Positions 9,895-21,333 of a DNA stretch of 64,000 nt are shown here, piece by piece. The notes beneath the pieces were generated by a model, which was not told the origin of the DNA, ran no database searches, and saw nothing but the letters and a program-made list of their open reading frames with translations. The translations under genes were made by a program, and so were the position numbers. Position 1 is the first letter of the stretch; each line of letters starts with the position of its first letter. The stretch is from Astragalus membranaceus (taxonomy: Eukaryota > Streptophyta > Magnoliopsida > Fabales > Fabaceae). The stretch covers positions 152,860,736 through 152,924,735 of the forward strand of contig CM076854.1 in the NCBI GenBank assembly GCA_039519185.1, written 5' to 3'.

Positions 9895-10850
9895 AATTCA
9901 TGTCATAACTTTGATCGCCCCATTAATCAAACCAAGGAATATGTTGAAGATAACTGGGAAACTCTTCCAGAGGTAATGATAATAACGGAACAAAAGGATA
10001 AAGTAACCCATCCTCGCGTGGAATCAAACGAAATGATCAACTTGGGCACAGACGAAGACAAAACGGTGTTAAAATTAACATCACACCAAAAGGATAGCAA
10101 ATCAAGAAAGTTCGCTTACAACACCTTGTCTGACATAAGACGCCCACTGGTGTAAACAAATCTGTGATTGTCGAGAAACTTGGTCTGCCGTCACGGCTTT
10201 CCTAAAAAAGATCGTCACGGACAGTGTTGAAATGGCTACGTAAGGACTCCAAGTCGAACATCATGATCCCTTCCCATACCGCCCAAAAAAAAAATGGGGC
10301 AGTTGCAGCAACAGATGAAGAATATCAGGGATGATGGTGACATTTCACCAGAACTATGGTCTGCCGTTACGGCTTTCCTAAAAAGATCGTCACGGACAGT
10401 GGTGAAAGGGCTACGCAAGGAATCTAAGTCGAGCATCATGATCCCTCCCCATACCGCCCAAAAAAAATGGGGCAGTTGCGACAACAAACAAAGAATATCA
10501 GGGATGATAGTGACATTTCACCTTACATGGAGATCAGACCTTGTTCATACTTCAATAGGGGCAACCCCGTTCGATGGGAGTAGTACTTCCGTTAAACCTC
10601 ACCAAATACAAGAACGGTGGTCTTATGTCATATCAGAAAAGAAGAAAGAAAACTTAACAGAAGAAAGTCTTTCCTCAACAATTTTAAGGAGACTTGGTGC
10701 CCAAGAAAGTCATACCCAAAAGGATTCCCGCAGGAGATGGACCTCGAACTATAAAGGACCTCACATGGTAAAGAAATCATTCTCTGGAAGAGCCTTAATT
10801 CTCACAAAAATGGACGGGGAAGACCTCCCACTCCCGGTGAACTATGCCTA
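9895..10850 (+). pseudogene. Ogre pol remnant (pre-RT segment fused to integrase fragments)
   Basis: Frame-shifted fragments of Ogre pol. Around 10,020-10,110 one frame reads EMINLGTDEDKTVLKLTS, similar to the acidic 'INLGTEEDKKEV' segment that precedes RT. The next recognisable pieces are integrase: a 176-bp direct duplication reading CR(H/Y)GFPKKIVTDSGE and HHDP(F/S)PYRPKK, then NYKGPHMVKKSFSGRALI and TKMDGEDLPLPVNYA, which match the integrase C-terminus. RT and RNase H are absent, so an internal deletion of several kilobases is inferred. Stops and frameshifts exclude function. Confidence 0.75.
10181..10521 (+). repeat. 176-bp direct duplication of integrase segment
   Basis: TGGTCTGCCGT(C/T)ACGGCTTTCC starts both at 10,181 and at 10,357. 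Both copies continue through a poly-A-containing GCCCAAAAAAAA(A)TGGGGC run and GTGACATTTCACC. The two units differ at several sites, so the duplication is not recent. Confidence 0.8.
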
Positions 10851-11930
10851 AAAAAAAGAGTATAGAAAAATGAGAAAGATGAGCCAAGCAAAAATAAGCT
10901 CGCTAGGTTGAAAACCCGGAAAGGCGGCCTAGGCAAAAGTTAGAGCGACCCGGTGGATTGAAAATCCAAAAGGGACAATCCAGGCAAAAATTAGGGTCAA
11001 GAAGTTGGACTAAACAAACATTGGGGCAATCAACACTTCCAAAGGTCAGATGATGAGTGATCAAGGTCGTGAACATGGGTGGCCGGCACCGTTACTTCAA
11101 GGGCACTAATTACCGAGAAGTCTGCTTAGTATTTCAGCTTTCCTATTCTTTCAATGAAATTCCTGACGTAATCTTAAATCAGTGTGCCTTCTGCACATTT
11201 GGCCTCCATGTCAATATCAAACACTTTCCCTTCTTTTCACTTCCATCTATTTTTGAAATGATGTTTTGTGATAATTGTTACTGGATCGAGAACCATGTGG
11301 CATAATCAAAAACTTTACAATAATTACGAAATTTCCGAGAATCACAGAAGAGATGTAGTCTTTCATTAAAATACCTATAAAGAAGAAAGGAACCGCAGGA
11401 ATGGAGCAATAAATGCGCGATCATCTCAAATGATAAGTCCCAGTGATGTGCAATTGACCTAGCAGTACGAATGCACTTGCTAGCCTTGTAACCCCATGCC
11501 GGGAGTCCTGCGAGTTGAAGGACCAGCAAAAAGAGAGGCCCAAAAAGAAAAACAAAAAAGAGAGGCCCAAAAAGAAAAACAAAAAAAAGAGACCAAAAAG
11601 GAGACAAAAAGGGCAAAAAAAGAAAAGCCAAAAGAAAAAAAATCATCCACATAGCATAAATCATTCCATCGGACACCTACCATTTCACATACCTATATTG
11701 CACCCATGCATCATTCATCGCATTTTTTAGACATGCCAAATATAGACAGTTTTCCCCGTCTCAGGTAAATGCATTCATTAGGTATGTTGTAGGCAAGTAC
11801 GTCGTGTGTCAATAGTTTGTTCCCTCAAAGTTGGTGGTCCCTAACTGGTTTCATATCATAATTTAGAATCTCGGACCCCCAGCAGTCCCTCGTAGCCCCA
11901 GCGCTGTCTTAATTTAGACCTCCAATGGTC
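10851..11930 (+). other. Ogre 3' non-coding region
   Basis: Begins with repeated GGTTGAAAACCCGGAAAGG / GATTGAAAATCCAAAAGGG phrases typical of the DNA after Ogre pol. A highly A/G-rich run follows (11,520-11,645, AAAAAGAGAGGCCCAAAAAG repeats), then TATGTTGTAGGCAAGTACGT-type sequence. No PPT or 3' LTR is reached before the junction with Athila LTR sequence. Frames here are low-complexity. Confidence 0.55.
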
Positions 11931-13541
11931 ATTCATTCTAGATCACACAAGTAATAAAGTGATAAGAAAGGTCGAACCCACAGGGATTATGTATTGTAAA
12001 TTTTTGTAGTTCAAAGTGTACACTTAGTGTGTCTACACTATTCAGTATTTTTGGTTTGGAGTTTTCAAAGTAAGTAAAAATAGTAATAAGCAATAAAATG
12101 TGTGAGAAATCAGTGGAAAAAGTAGTTGAGATGTTTTCACCAAGTACTTTACTTCTAAGTGTTTTAATGGAGTATGTAGTGTGGGAACACTGGATGTAGG
12201 TGCATCAGTTTGTGCCTTTCAGCACTTCTCTTTAGAGTTTCATTACAAGCTCTTATGATCTTTCTTTTTTTACAGTAAAGAAAGGTTTGTCAATTCCTCC
12301 CTTGCCTCCTAACAATGATCCAAGTTGCTAAATAGGTTCACTCTTGTAATTTTATTATCCTAAGGACTATGCTATCCTATGTCTAGGTTTTAGCATGTAT
12401 TTAACAAAGTTTCCTTTATTAAATACTTGTCCCTATTAACTCTTGAGTTCATAAATGTAGCCCATGTCTGCTGCTACAAGTTTTACCTATTCTAAAGTGA
12501 TCAATTCCAGAATAAGTTGAAAGAAGTATTATGCAAGAGTTTAAAGTGTTTAAACTACATAACCCATAATAACATATTTAGAAGTTCATTACAAGGTTAG
12601 AACATCTCAACTTAAGGGAATTTAGCTCATGTTACTCATGTTATAAAGCAAAGAATATGCAAAGAACATAAGTAAATGAATAATAAAGCAAAAGAACTTA
12701 AAAGAGTAGAGATTACTCGAATAGAAGATCTTTTGCATTAAGTTCCCAAGTTGAAGTACAATAGAGATTTCTTACACGAATTTCTTCAAAGTAAAAGTGA
12801 AGGGAATGGTTGTCAAGCACTTCCTCACCTTCCTCTCCTTAGAAACTTGAAATGAAAATAAACTAAACCTAAACTAAGCGATCCTTTCAGAAAACAAAAT
12901 GAAGAATTACAAATGAAAGATGAAGGATTTAAAGATGTAAAAGATGATGGATAAGTGAAGATATGGCTTCTATTTATAGGCTTGAAAGCTTTCCTCTTGC
13001 AAGGGGTTTCCTTTGGCGTGAAAGATCAGCTGAGGGGACCAAACATGGTTATTGTAGACAACCAATCAAGCAAGCTGCACAGGTTTGGTCGCTTGCATGC
13101 ATAACAAAAGATGAGGTCCATTGGAGAAGTGCCACATGTCTTTTAGATAAGTTGAGTCTTGCAACTTGATTTTTATGTGTATCGCGGACTTCTGCAAGTG
13201 GCTCAGCTCTAGGTGACTAGGCATGACGTCACAAATCGAGTGTGGAAGCATTGAAATGGTCTTTGGATGTTTTGGTATAAACTGCAGAATTTAGCAGGTG
13301 TTGGCAGTGTTTCCACTCCTGGTGTTGGCAGTAATTCCACTCCTGCAGTAGCTGCACTGAACAAAAACATCAAACCTAACAAGATTTGTGCATTTTGCCT
13401 AGATCATTGTCCTTTATCCATTTGAATATTTAGAATGTTGTTCCTTGATAAATAAGCTATAAATATATATAAATGTTCTTGAAAGTAAGCAATAACTCAA
13501 GCTTAATTGTATGAATAACTCTATATAAAATAGAGTTATCA
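11930..13541 (-). repeat. Athila-type LTR, truncated at its 3' end; probable 5' LTR of the Athila element
   Basis: On the minus strand it starts TGATAACTCTATTTTATATA at 13,541. It carries the GAACCCACAGGGATTA motif (plus 11,975-11,991), shared with the TSD-bounded solo LTR at 41,220-42,712, which has the same start. The left edge (about 11,920-11,950) has no clean TG, PBS or TSD and merges into Ogre 3' DNA. Orientation and family match the pol at 1168-3948, so it is best read as the 5' LTR of that element. The flanking right-hand sequence, GCCCT at 13,542-13,546, is the predicted target duplication. Confidence 0.7.
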
Positions 13542-16500
13542 GCCCTATTCGTAGATCGTGTGAGCTTGGTACCCTTATACCTGCTTGTAAGAAACCAAGA
13601 TGGAGTGTGAAAACAAACCCCTTGAAGACTAACCCCCAAGGACCCAATAAAATTTGGGTACCTCGTGCTAGTTGTTAATGTTCCTTTTGCAGGTTGGTCA
13701 GTCATCCAAGAAAAAAATGTGTGGATGGTTGACAGTGGGTGCGCAAGGCATATGACTGGTGATGCCTCACTATTCTTGAAGTTGGGAAACAAAGCCAGTG
13801 GATCTGTGAAGTTTGCCAACAATGAATCCGCTCAAGTAATAGGTAAAGGTTGTGTGAGTAAGGAAAACACAATCAAGACTAAAAATGCTTTACTAGTTGA
13901 TGGTGTGAAATTTAATTTGTTAAGTGTCAGTCAATTATGTGACAATGATTTTGATGTGTATTTTTCTGTTGATAAATGTGTTATTACTCATAGGACTTCT
14001 AAACTTTATATTACTGGCTTTCGAGAAAATAATGTGTATTATGTTGATTTTGACAACGTGGGTAATGATATTGTATGCATGCCTTCCTTGCTTGATGAAG
14101 TGAATCTGTGGCATAGACGTCTAGGACATGCTAGTAAAGAACTTTTATCTAAGTTGTGTAAGAATGAGCATGTTAGAGGTCTACCCAAGCTGAAGTATGA
14201 AAAGGATAAATTATGTGATGCATGTCAGCTGGGTAAATTGCATAGATCTTCCTTCAATCCAAAACATGTTATTTCCACTAACAATGTGCTTGAATTGCTC
14301 CATCTTGATTTATTTGGTGAGATTGATGTTGTAAGTCTAGGAGGGTCCAAGTATGTCTTCGTGATTGTAGATGATTATTCTAGGTATACTTGGGTCATTC
14401 TACTTGCAAATAAAAGTGATGCTTTTAATGAGTTTGCTAAGTTGTGCAGAAAGTTACAAAATGAGAAAAGCTTAGCCATTAAGGAAATTAGAAGTGATCA
14501 TGGAGGAGAGTACGAAAATTCATCATTCAGGACTTGGTGTTAAAAGTATGGTGTTCATCACAACTTTTCAGCTCCAAGGACTCCTCAACAAAACAGTGTG
14601 GTGGTAAGGAAGAATAGAACCATACAAGAGATGAGTGGAAAAATGTTGAATGAGCACAACCTCCCAAAGTATTTTTGGGGACAAGCAGTAGATACAGCAT
14701 GTCATGTGTTAAACATGGTGTACCTGAGGCCATCTCTTAACAAGACACCATATGAGTTGTGGAATGGTAGAGCTCCAAATATTTCATACTTCAAGGTTTT
14801 TGGAAGTAAGTGCTACATTCTCAACACAAAGGACAAGTTGGGTAAGTTTGATGCAAAATCAACTGAAGGTATTTTTATGGGTTATTCAAGTCACAGTAGA
14901 GCATATATTGTTTACAATAAAATTGATAAATGTATGCAAGAATCAATACATGTTTCTTTTGATGAGTCTAACCCGTTTGTTAAGAAAGTTGATGATGAGG
15001 ATGAAGTGGTTGAAATGATCAAAGACAGAATGCCTGAATCAATCAGTGAAAGTATGGAAGAAGCCGAGGTGAAAGTGGAACCTCAAGAAAAACCTGAAGT
15101 GGAACGAGAGCCCCAAGACATCGATGGCCACCTCCATGGAAGAACACATGATGATTTGCCCAAGACTTGAAAATTAGATCGAGATCATCACATGGAGCAA
15201 ATTATCGGTAGTCCATCAAAGGAGGTAACCACTCGTTCTTCTCTTAATCATTTATGCTTTCAGAGTGCTTTTGTCTCTCATATAGTTCCTAATAATACTA
15301 AGGAAGTTTTATGTGATCCAGAATGGGTTGTGTCAATGCAAAAGGAACTTGAACAATTTGAACGGAACAAAGTTTGGCATTTAGTTGAAAAACCTGTTGA
15401 TAGAACCATCATTGGTACTAAATGGGTTTTTCGCAACAAACTTGATGAAACTGGTGTTATTTTATTAAATAAAAGTCGTTTAGTTGTTCAAGGTTTTAAC
15501 CAAATCAAAGGGGTGGATTTTGAAGAAACTTTTGCTCTGGTGGCTAGGTTGGAGTCCATTCGTATAATACTAGCCTTTGCTAGTTACATGGACTTCAAAC
15601 TACACCAAATGGATGTCAAGAGTGCCTTCCTAAATGGATTTTTAGAAGAGGAAGTATATGTAAAACAACCCCCTGGTTTTGGAAATTTTAAAAAACCAAA
15701 CCATGTTTTCAAACTGGACAAAGCACTTTCTGGATTAAAACAAGCTCCTAGAGCTTGGTATGAGAGACTGAGCAAACATTTAATTGCAAATGGTTTCAAA
15801 AAGGGTAAGATTGATTCTACCTCATTCCTTAAAACCAAGGGCAAACATATCATAGTAGTTCAAATTTATGTCGATGATATTATTTTTGGGTCTACTAATG
15901 ATGATCTGTGCAAGGAGTTTTCTGAAATGATGACTAGCGAGTTTGAGATGAGCATGATGGGGGAGCTGAACTTGTTTTTGGAACTTCAAGTGAAGCAAAT
16001 GAAGGAAAGAATCTTCGTCTGTCAAAACAAGTTCTCAAAGGAGCTACTAAAGAAGTTTGACATGAGTGATGCAAAGGAGATTAGTACTCCCATGGCAACT
16101 GCAACAAAGTTGGATAAGGACGAGCAAGGTAAACCAGTCAATGAAACGATGTATCGAGGTATGATCGGTAGTCTCTTGTATTTAACTGCTTCTCGACCTA
16201 ATATTATGTTTGCTGTGTGCTTGTGTACTCGATTTCAAGCATGTCCCAAAGAATCACATTTAAAAGCTGTAAAACGGATTCTTAGATATGTTAAGGGAAC
16301 CACAGATTTTGGACTGTGGTACCCGAAATCGAGTCAGTTTGCTTTGGTTCGTTTCTGGGATGCTGATTTTGCTGGATGTACATTAGATAGGAAGAGTACT
16401 AGTGGAACCTGTCATTTCTTAGGGCCTTGTTTGACCCCCTTGGTCTAGTAAAAAACAGAACAATGTTGCTTTGCCCACCACTGAAGCCGAATATGTGGCG

Positions 16501-16821
16501 GTTGGAAATTGCGTTGCACAAGTTCTGTGGATGAAACAGACTTTGAAGGATTTTGGTTTGTTATATGACAATGTGCCAGTCCTGTGTGATAACACTAGTG
16601 CCATTATTAACATTGCTAAGAACCCCATCCAACACTCTAGAACTAAGCATATAGAAATAAGACATCATTTCATTAGAGACCATGTTTCTAGGGGGAGCAT
16701 AGCATTGAATTGTGTAGGCACCAATGACCAACTAGCGGACATCTTCACAAAACCACTAGCCGAAGCTCAATTTTGTAAGATCCGGAGAGAGCTCGGTATG
16801 CTTGATTTTTCCAGCCTATAA
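13542..16821 (+). pseudogene. pol: Copia (SIRE-like) pol: PR-IN-RT-RNaseH, decayed
   Basis: Order is protease with WMVDSGCARHMTGD (about 13,720), GAG-pre-integrase zinc finger (LWHRRLGHAS ... CDACQLGKLHRSSF), integrase core (HLDLFGEIDVVSLGGSKY, RSDHGGEYENSSF, APRTPQQNSVV), reverse transcriptase (KWVFRNKLDE, QMDVKSAFLNGFLEEEVY, YVDDIIFGSTND) and RNase H (TEAEYVAVGNCVAQ, CDNTSAIINIAKNPIQHSRTKH, DQLADIFTKPLA). The frame is broken by in-frame TAA at 14,541-14,543, TGA at 15,168-15,170 (the family has Trp here) and a frameshift at about 16,430. Separate frames therefore run 13,665-14,543, 14,598-15,170, 15,192-16,448 and 16,471-16,821. Not functional. Confidence 0.93.
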
Positions 16822-17069
16822 TGTGATTACGTGATGTATTTTTGAGGTGCTATGTGTTTTGTGTGTCTTCCCTCCTTTTTGATGAAAACAAAGGGGGAGA
16901 AAGACTTGCTTGCTGCTTATTGCATTGCTTACTCGTTTATTTCACTCACTATGTTATTGGATTACATTATTTTTTTTATGCTTATGCTTAGGGGGAGCTT
17001 ATGACATTGTTTCTTGTTTATCGCCTCCCTATGCATAAGATAATTTGTTATCATAAAAAAGGGGGAGTT
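16822..17069 (+). other. Copia 3' UTR with two polypurine tracts
   Basis: AAAGGGGGAGAAAG lies at 16,890-16,903 and AAAAAAGGGGGAGTT at 17,055-17,069, the latter directly before the LTR. A further GGGGGAGC lies at 16,991-16,998. Repeated PPT-like tracts are usual in SIRE/Maximus elements. The terminal one is the likely plus-strand primer. Confidence 0.75.
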
Positions 17070-18836
17070 TGTTGAACCAAGGTCAAACACTCTTTGTTTT
17101 GTATGATAACAAATTACAATCTGTTTACTAATGGTTATAGTTGAACCAAAGCACAGGGTATGAACCAAGGCACAGGGCATGAACCAAAGCACAGAATATC
17201 TTAAAGTGTAGCAGCTCGGAGGAGAAGCTACTCAAGCGTTCAAGACTTATGTGTTATTTTGCTTTCCATAAGACGCGTGTAAGATCCCGTCACTTCAGCC
17301 TTATGACTTTTGTAGTTGAGAGATGATGTTTTAAAATTGAGCTAAGCTTAGAAAAATATTTTATATAAAAGCAAACCTAGGCACAAATAATGAATTGTTG
17401 TTTTTTAAAGAAAATAGACTCATGGCTTAGTGTTTTAAAAGAACTTGTTTGTTTTTTAGGTAAAGAATCGATTCTTGTTTTGGTGTTTAAAGCAAGAAAT
17501 CGATTTCTCTCTTGCTTTTAGAGCTAGAAATCGATTTCTCACTTCCTAGTGTAAAGCCAATAATCGATTTGTGGCTTGACTGTTTTTAAAAGAACTTGTT
17601 TTGGAAAGAAACAATTAATTGACGACTTTGTGCTTTTAAAGTGGAAAATCAATTTCTAGCCTATTATTTTTAAGCAAGCAATCGATTGTCTCCTTGTTTT
17701 ATGAACTTGTTTGTGAAAACACACAATCGATTTTTGAGCTTGTTTATGGAAGCACAAAATCGATTATATACCTTATTTCTTAAAGGTCTTGTTGTTTATG
17801 GAAGCACAAAATCGATTATGTACCCTTGTTCTTGAAGGTCTTGTTTTCTTAAAATACATAATCGATCATGGTCTTAATTGTTTAAAGCAAAAAATCGATT
17901 ATGGTCTTGTTTCTTTTTAATTACATAATCAATTCTCTCACTTAGTTTTAGAAGCAAACAATCCATCATTCACTTATGAACTTGTTCTCTTTTTGAAGCA
18001 AAGAATCGATTGTCACACTAAGTAATTTTAAGCAAACAATCGATTCTTCACTTGTTAGAATTGTTCTCAACGGTCATATTTTTACAATCTCTATAAATAG
18101 GCTTAGGGCTTCTCACTTTTTTTTAACAATCACAGAGAACAACCCACAAAACCTAAAAAGAGCAGAACGCAAACTTTCACCGTCACACTCTTCACGTTCT
18201 TCATCACTGGTTAGGTTGGGAATCACACTGATCCAAATCTCTCATCTCTCTCAATTACATCATTGTTATATTGCTTGAGTGATTGGATCCTAGTTTTCAT
18301 TTGTAATCATCTATACTTGGTTGTTGTGAAATCCTGAGAAGTTTTCTTAGGTAATTCAATCGGGGAGATTGAATTGTAGCGAAATCTTTAGCGGGGAGCT
18401 TGAGTTCTCAATTTGGGAAAATTGAGATTGGTGTGGTAGTTATAGGGAAGTTGCTTGCTTGTAAGACGTTGAAGAAGTTCTTCTCATATAGTGGTTATTA
18501 TCAAGTCCGAAGGTTGCAAAGCTGGAGGCCGAGGACGTAGGGCTTTTATCCCGAACGTTGTAAAAATCACGGTATACTTCTTTCCCTTATCTTTACTTTG
18601 TTTTTACTGTATACTTGTTAATTATCATTGCATTTGATATTACTTCGCGTAGCCTTGAATATCACTGTAATTGTTTCTACCATTGTTATAGCTTGCTTAG
18701 GTATTGCATATAGTTTAAATCCTCTTTTCCGCATTCGATTTAAACTTGCATCGTTAACTTTTCGAAAATCAAAAAGATTTCAATTTTAGCATATTACCTT
18801 ATTCACTCCCCTCCAAGGTTATCATATAGTCCAACA
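17070..18836 (+). repeat. SIRE/Maximus-like 3' LTR (1767 bp)
   Basis: Begins TGTTGAACCAAGGTCAAACA and ends ATATAGTCCAACA. Contains three GAACCA(A)GGCACAGG(G)-type short repeats at 17,143-17,190, an array of ATCGAT motifs (17,460-18,055), a possible TATA box CTCTATAAATAGGC (18,092) and a transcribed leader-like region after it. Following bases are CAATT; the left TSD partner is outside the window. Confidence 0.85.
17460..18055. promoter_or_regulatory. Array of about 12 AATCGAT motifs in copia LTR
   Basis: Perfect ATCGAT palindromes occur near 17,467, 17,488, 17,529, 17,562, 17,690, 17,726, 17,759, 17,811, 17,863, 17,893, 18,006 and 18,041. Degenerate versions (AATCAATT, AATCCATC) lie between them. 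Spacing is about 20-110 bases, with recurring TTGTTTT and GAAGCA(A)A words. Position just upstream of the TATA-like box suggests a U3 enhancer array, but the binding protein is unknown. Confidence 0.6.
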
Positions 18837-19475
18837 CAATTAACGAAAACATTTGTTTTGCTTCAAAATCATAAAAATCCTCTTTACTTCAGATAACCTT
18901 GCTCTTCTTGTTCATCTGAAAATCCACAAAACATAAAGGGTGAGATTTCAAATAAATCTCAGTGAACTCCTATCACGCACCTCACCAATACCTCTTAAGA
19001 TTTCTATTACCATAATCTTTTAGCTTTTCCTCTTAGCACAACCCGAGAGATTATTTTCAATCCCAATAGAGAACCCCACCCGACGATAGCTATTGACGGG
19101 TCAACATGGATATTGGGCCTTGGTTTCAGGCTCATGACTTCCCTCTGCCAAGTATGCTATACTTAATAGAATCATCATCCCCATGGTATTTTATGCTTCC
19201 AAACTTTCAGTCTTTGTTATACTTGTTTTTGTGTTCTCTCTCAATAGTTAGTAATATACAATGTATCAACCACTATCACAATTCTCAATCAACAACAAGG
19301 ATGATATACTTCTATTCATATCACAATCCAACCATTATCAATCACATGAACATATATTCGTTCCAATTGTAAACCAAATAACTTTAGTTGGGTTAAGATT
19401 GGTGTTGGAGAGGAGTTGGTACCAAAAGAATGTGAAATTAGAATATTTTGATTCTGAAAATAAAAGGGACCGCAG
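18837..19475. other. Unassigned, probably decayed LTR DNA
   Basis: No gene. GGGTGAGATTTCAAATAAATCTCAGTGAACT (shown here as two adjoining words, GGGTGAGATTTCAAATAAAT and CTCAGTGAACT) near 18,939 forms a small dyad (GAGATTT/AAATCTC), a word I associate with legume gypsy LTRs read on the minus strand. Confidence 0.35.
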
Positions 19476-19712
19476 TCTGGGAACATATTCACCATTATGA
19501 GAATCGATTCACAGAATGGGAACAGATCCACAATCTGGAAACAGATTCACAGTCCTGGGAATCGATTCACAGAATGGGAACAGAATCACCATCTGGGAAC
19601 AGATTCACAGTCCTGGGAATCGATTCACAAAATGGGAACAAGATCACCATCTGGGAACTGATCCACAACTTGGGAATCGATTCAGAGTATCAACAGATTC
19701 ACAACCTGTGCA
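19476..19712. repeat. Minisatellite, ~57-bp unit with ~20-bp sub-units
   Basis: About 3.5 copies of a unit containing GGGAATCGATTCACAGAATG, GGAACAGATCCAC and CTGGGAACAGATTCACAGTC. The sub-units are themselves related (GGGAACAGATTCACA). Open frames on several registers are a by-product of the repeat. Confidence 0.8.
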
Positions 19713-21281
19713 GTTTGCAGAAAACTCAGTTTTTCAAGTGTTTTTAACTATCCTTTGGTACCAGAGAATCTATACACTAAACATGTTCAAAGCAACAATT
19801 ACAACACCAAAGGTTATCCAATTTCATGAACACTTTCAAGGCACATCTATACACTAAAACAGAGCATGCAATAGCACATTTCAGCACCAAACCTTTAGAG
19901 CACAATTATCAACATGCATTCCAGAACAAAACCATTCAAGAAATGAAATCATCAAAAGAACCAAACACAGGTCAAAGAACTCACACAAAATCCATCACAT
20001 GCATCAACTTCATTTGAAACTCCTTTTTCGAGAACAACACTGAATATAAATTTTTATTGTTTCACCTTAAGACATCAAAACTTCATTTTCTCAAGAATAT
20101 AAACTCTAACTCAGAATTTATTCATCAAATGCTCATGAAAATCGAAACTCTAAGTGTATTAGAAGTGAGTAAGAGGAACTCACTTGTTTATGAAGTTCCC
20201 TAGTTCAAGCACATCAAACAGCTCTTCTAACTCTCTCTCTCTCTAGTAGATTCAACTTCAATGTAGCTTCCATTATGCAATGCAAGCTTCAAAAATCTGA
20301 CTTTGGTGTTTCTACTCCAAACCCCAACTCCTAAGCTACACAACCAAGTTCAACATCCCACATGCAAGATCGATCAAATCCACCCCTAAACTCCCAACTC
20401 CTCATGCATGTTGAAAGGAAGGAGGAAATCTCTGTTTTTGAGGATAAAAGGGGAGGTATTTCGAAATGGGGAAATAAGAAGTGATGAGATGAAATGAATT
20501 AGCTATTGAAGATGAGCTTTGGGTGATAGGGTTCCATGGCTTCACCTCTTTCTCCTCTCTTTTCTTTTCTTAAGTTGCTGAAGCATAATGGAGTTAATGA
20601 TACTCCTTCCCTCTCTTTTATTCAGCCAGCTTTTAAAAGATAAGAGGGCTATTAAGTGGGTTGAACATTGTTTCCTATGGGCTGGGTTGGTGTGAACAAC
20701 AATTGCTAAAAACACCCTCTCATACTTTATAATACAAGGTTAAATCTATTTTTATTCCCAAAGCTACTAATCTCTATCTCTATCTCTATTATACTCAACC
20801 AAGAATAGTCCAACCAAGAATAGTCCACATGGACTGTCCTGCTATCCATGTAATCACCCAAAATAATGACATCATTGATGATGTTTATTCCAGATAAGAC
20901 AACATGTCCACCTCAGCCTGCAATAAAAAAAACCAAAATAGCAACTGTTATTATTAGATAGAAAATACATTTAATACCTATACGAATTCAACATGGAAAG
21001 GCTGTTAATGGTATGCCAATACCATCAGTATCCCACGAAAAAAGGAAACCAATTAAGTTAAATCATTTAGTGTAAATCAATCAGGTCCATTTCGTTTTAA
21101 TTGATACTGTTTTTTAATTTTTGAAATTTGAAATTTCAACTCTAATTATCAAATAATCCCTCCAATAATTTCGAAAATAAATTCTCAGCAGACTAAAGGT
21201 GAACCGAAAATTCTAAATTTCAATATATATCACTTCATATATATTTCACTGAAACTTCACTTTTAATATATATCACTTCAT

Positions 21282-21333
<52 letters not shown>

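Larger units (their letters stand above)
3949..11930 (+). mobile_element. Ogre/Tat-type Ty3/gypsy element inserted in Athila pol, 3' end deleted
   Basis: Plus-strand element with a 5' LTR (3949-6877), PBS (6880-6898), long leader, gag ORF (7898-9535), decayed pol (about 9.9-10.85 kb) and a 3' non-coding region to about 11.93 kb, where it abuts a truncated Athila LTR. The LTR start TGTTATACCCTAATTTTG and the tRNA-Arg-like PBS are typical of legume Ogre elements. The base before the LTR is the end of Athila pol codons, so ATGTC at 3944-3948 should be the 5-bp target duplication. Its partner and the 3' LTR are not in the window, which indicates a later deletion. Total remaining length is about 8 kb, far below the roughly 20 kb usual for intact Ogre. 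Confidence 0.85.
13542..18836 (+). mobile_element. SIRE/Maximus-like Ty1/copia element, 5' part absent
   Basis: Plus-strand copia pol remnant followed by two G-rich tracts and a 1767-bp 3' LTR. It starts abruptly at the Athila LTR boundary, inside the segment just upstream of the protease (NPQGPNKIWVPRA). Its gag and 5' LTR are expected on the other side of the Athila insertion, beyond the left edge of the window. Confidence 0.85.

Noticed and set aside
17460..18055. CRISPR-like array
   Set aside because: The repeated word is only 6-8 bases, spacing is irregular and the setting is a plant copia LTR.
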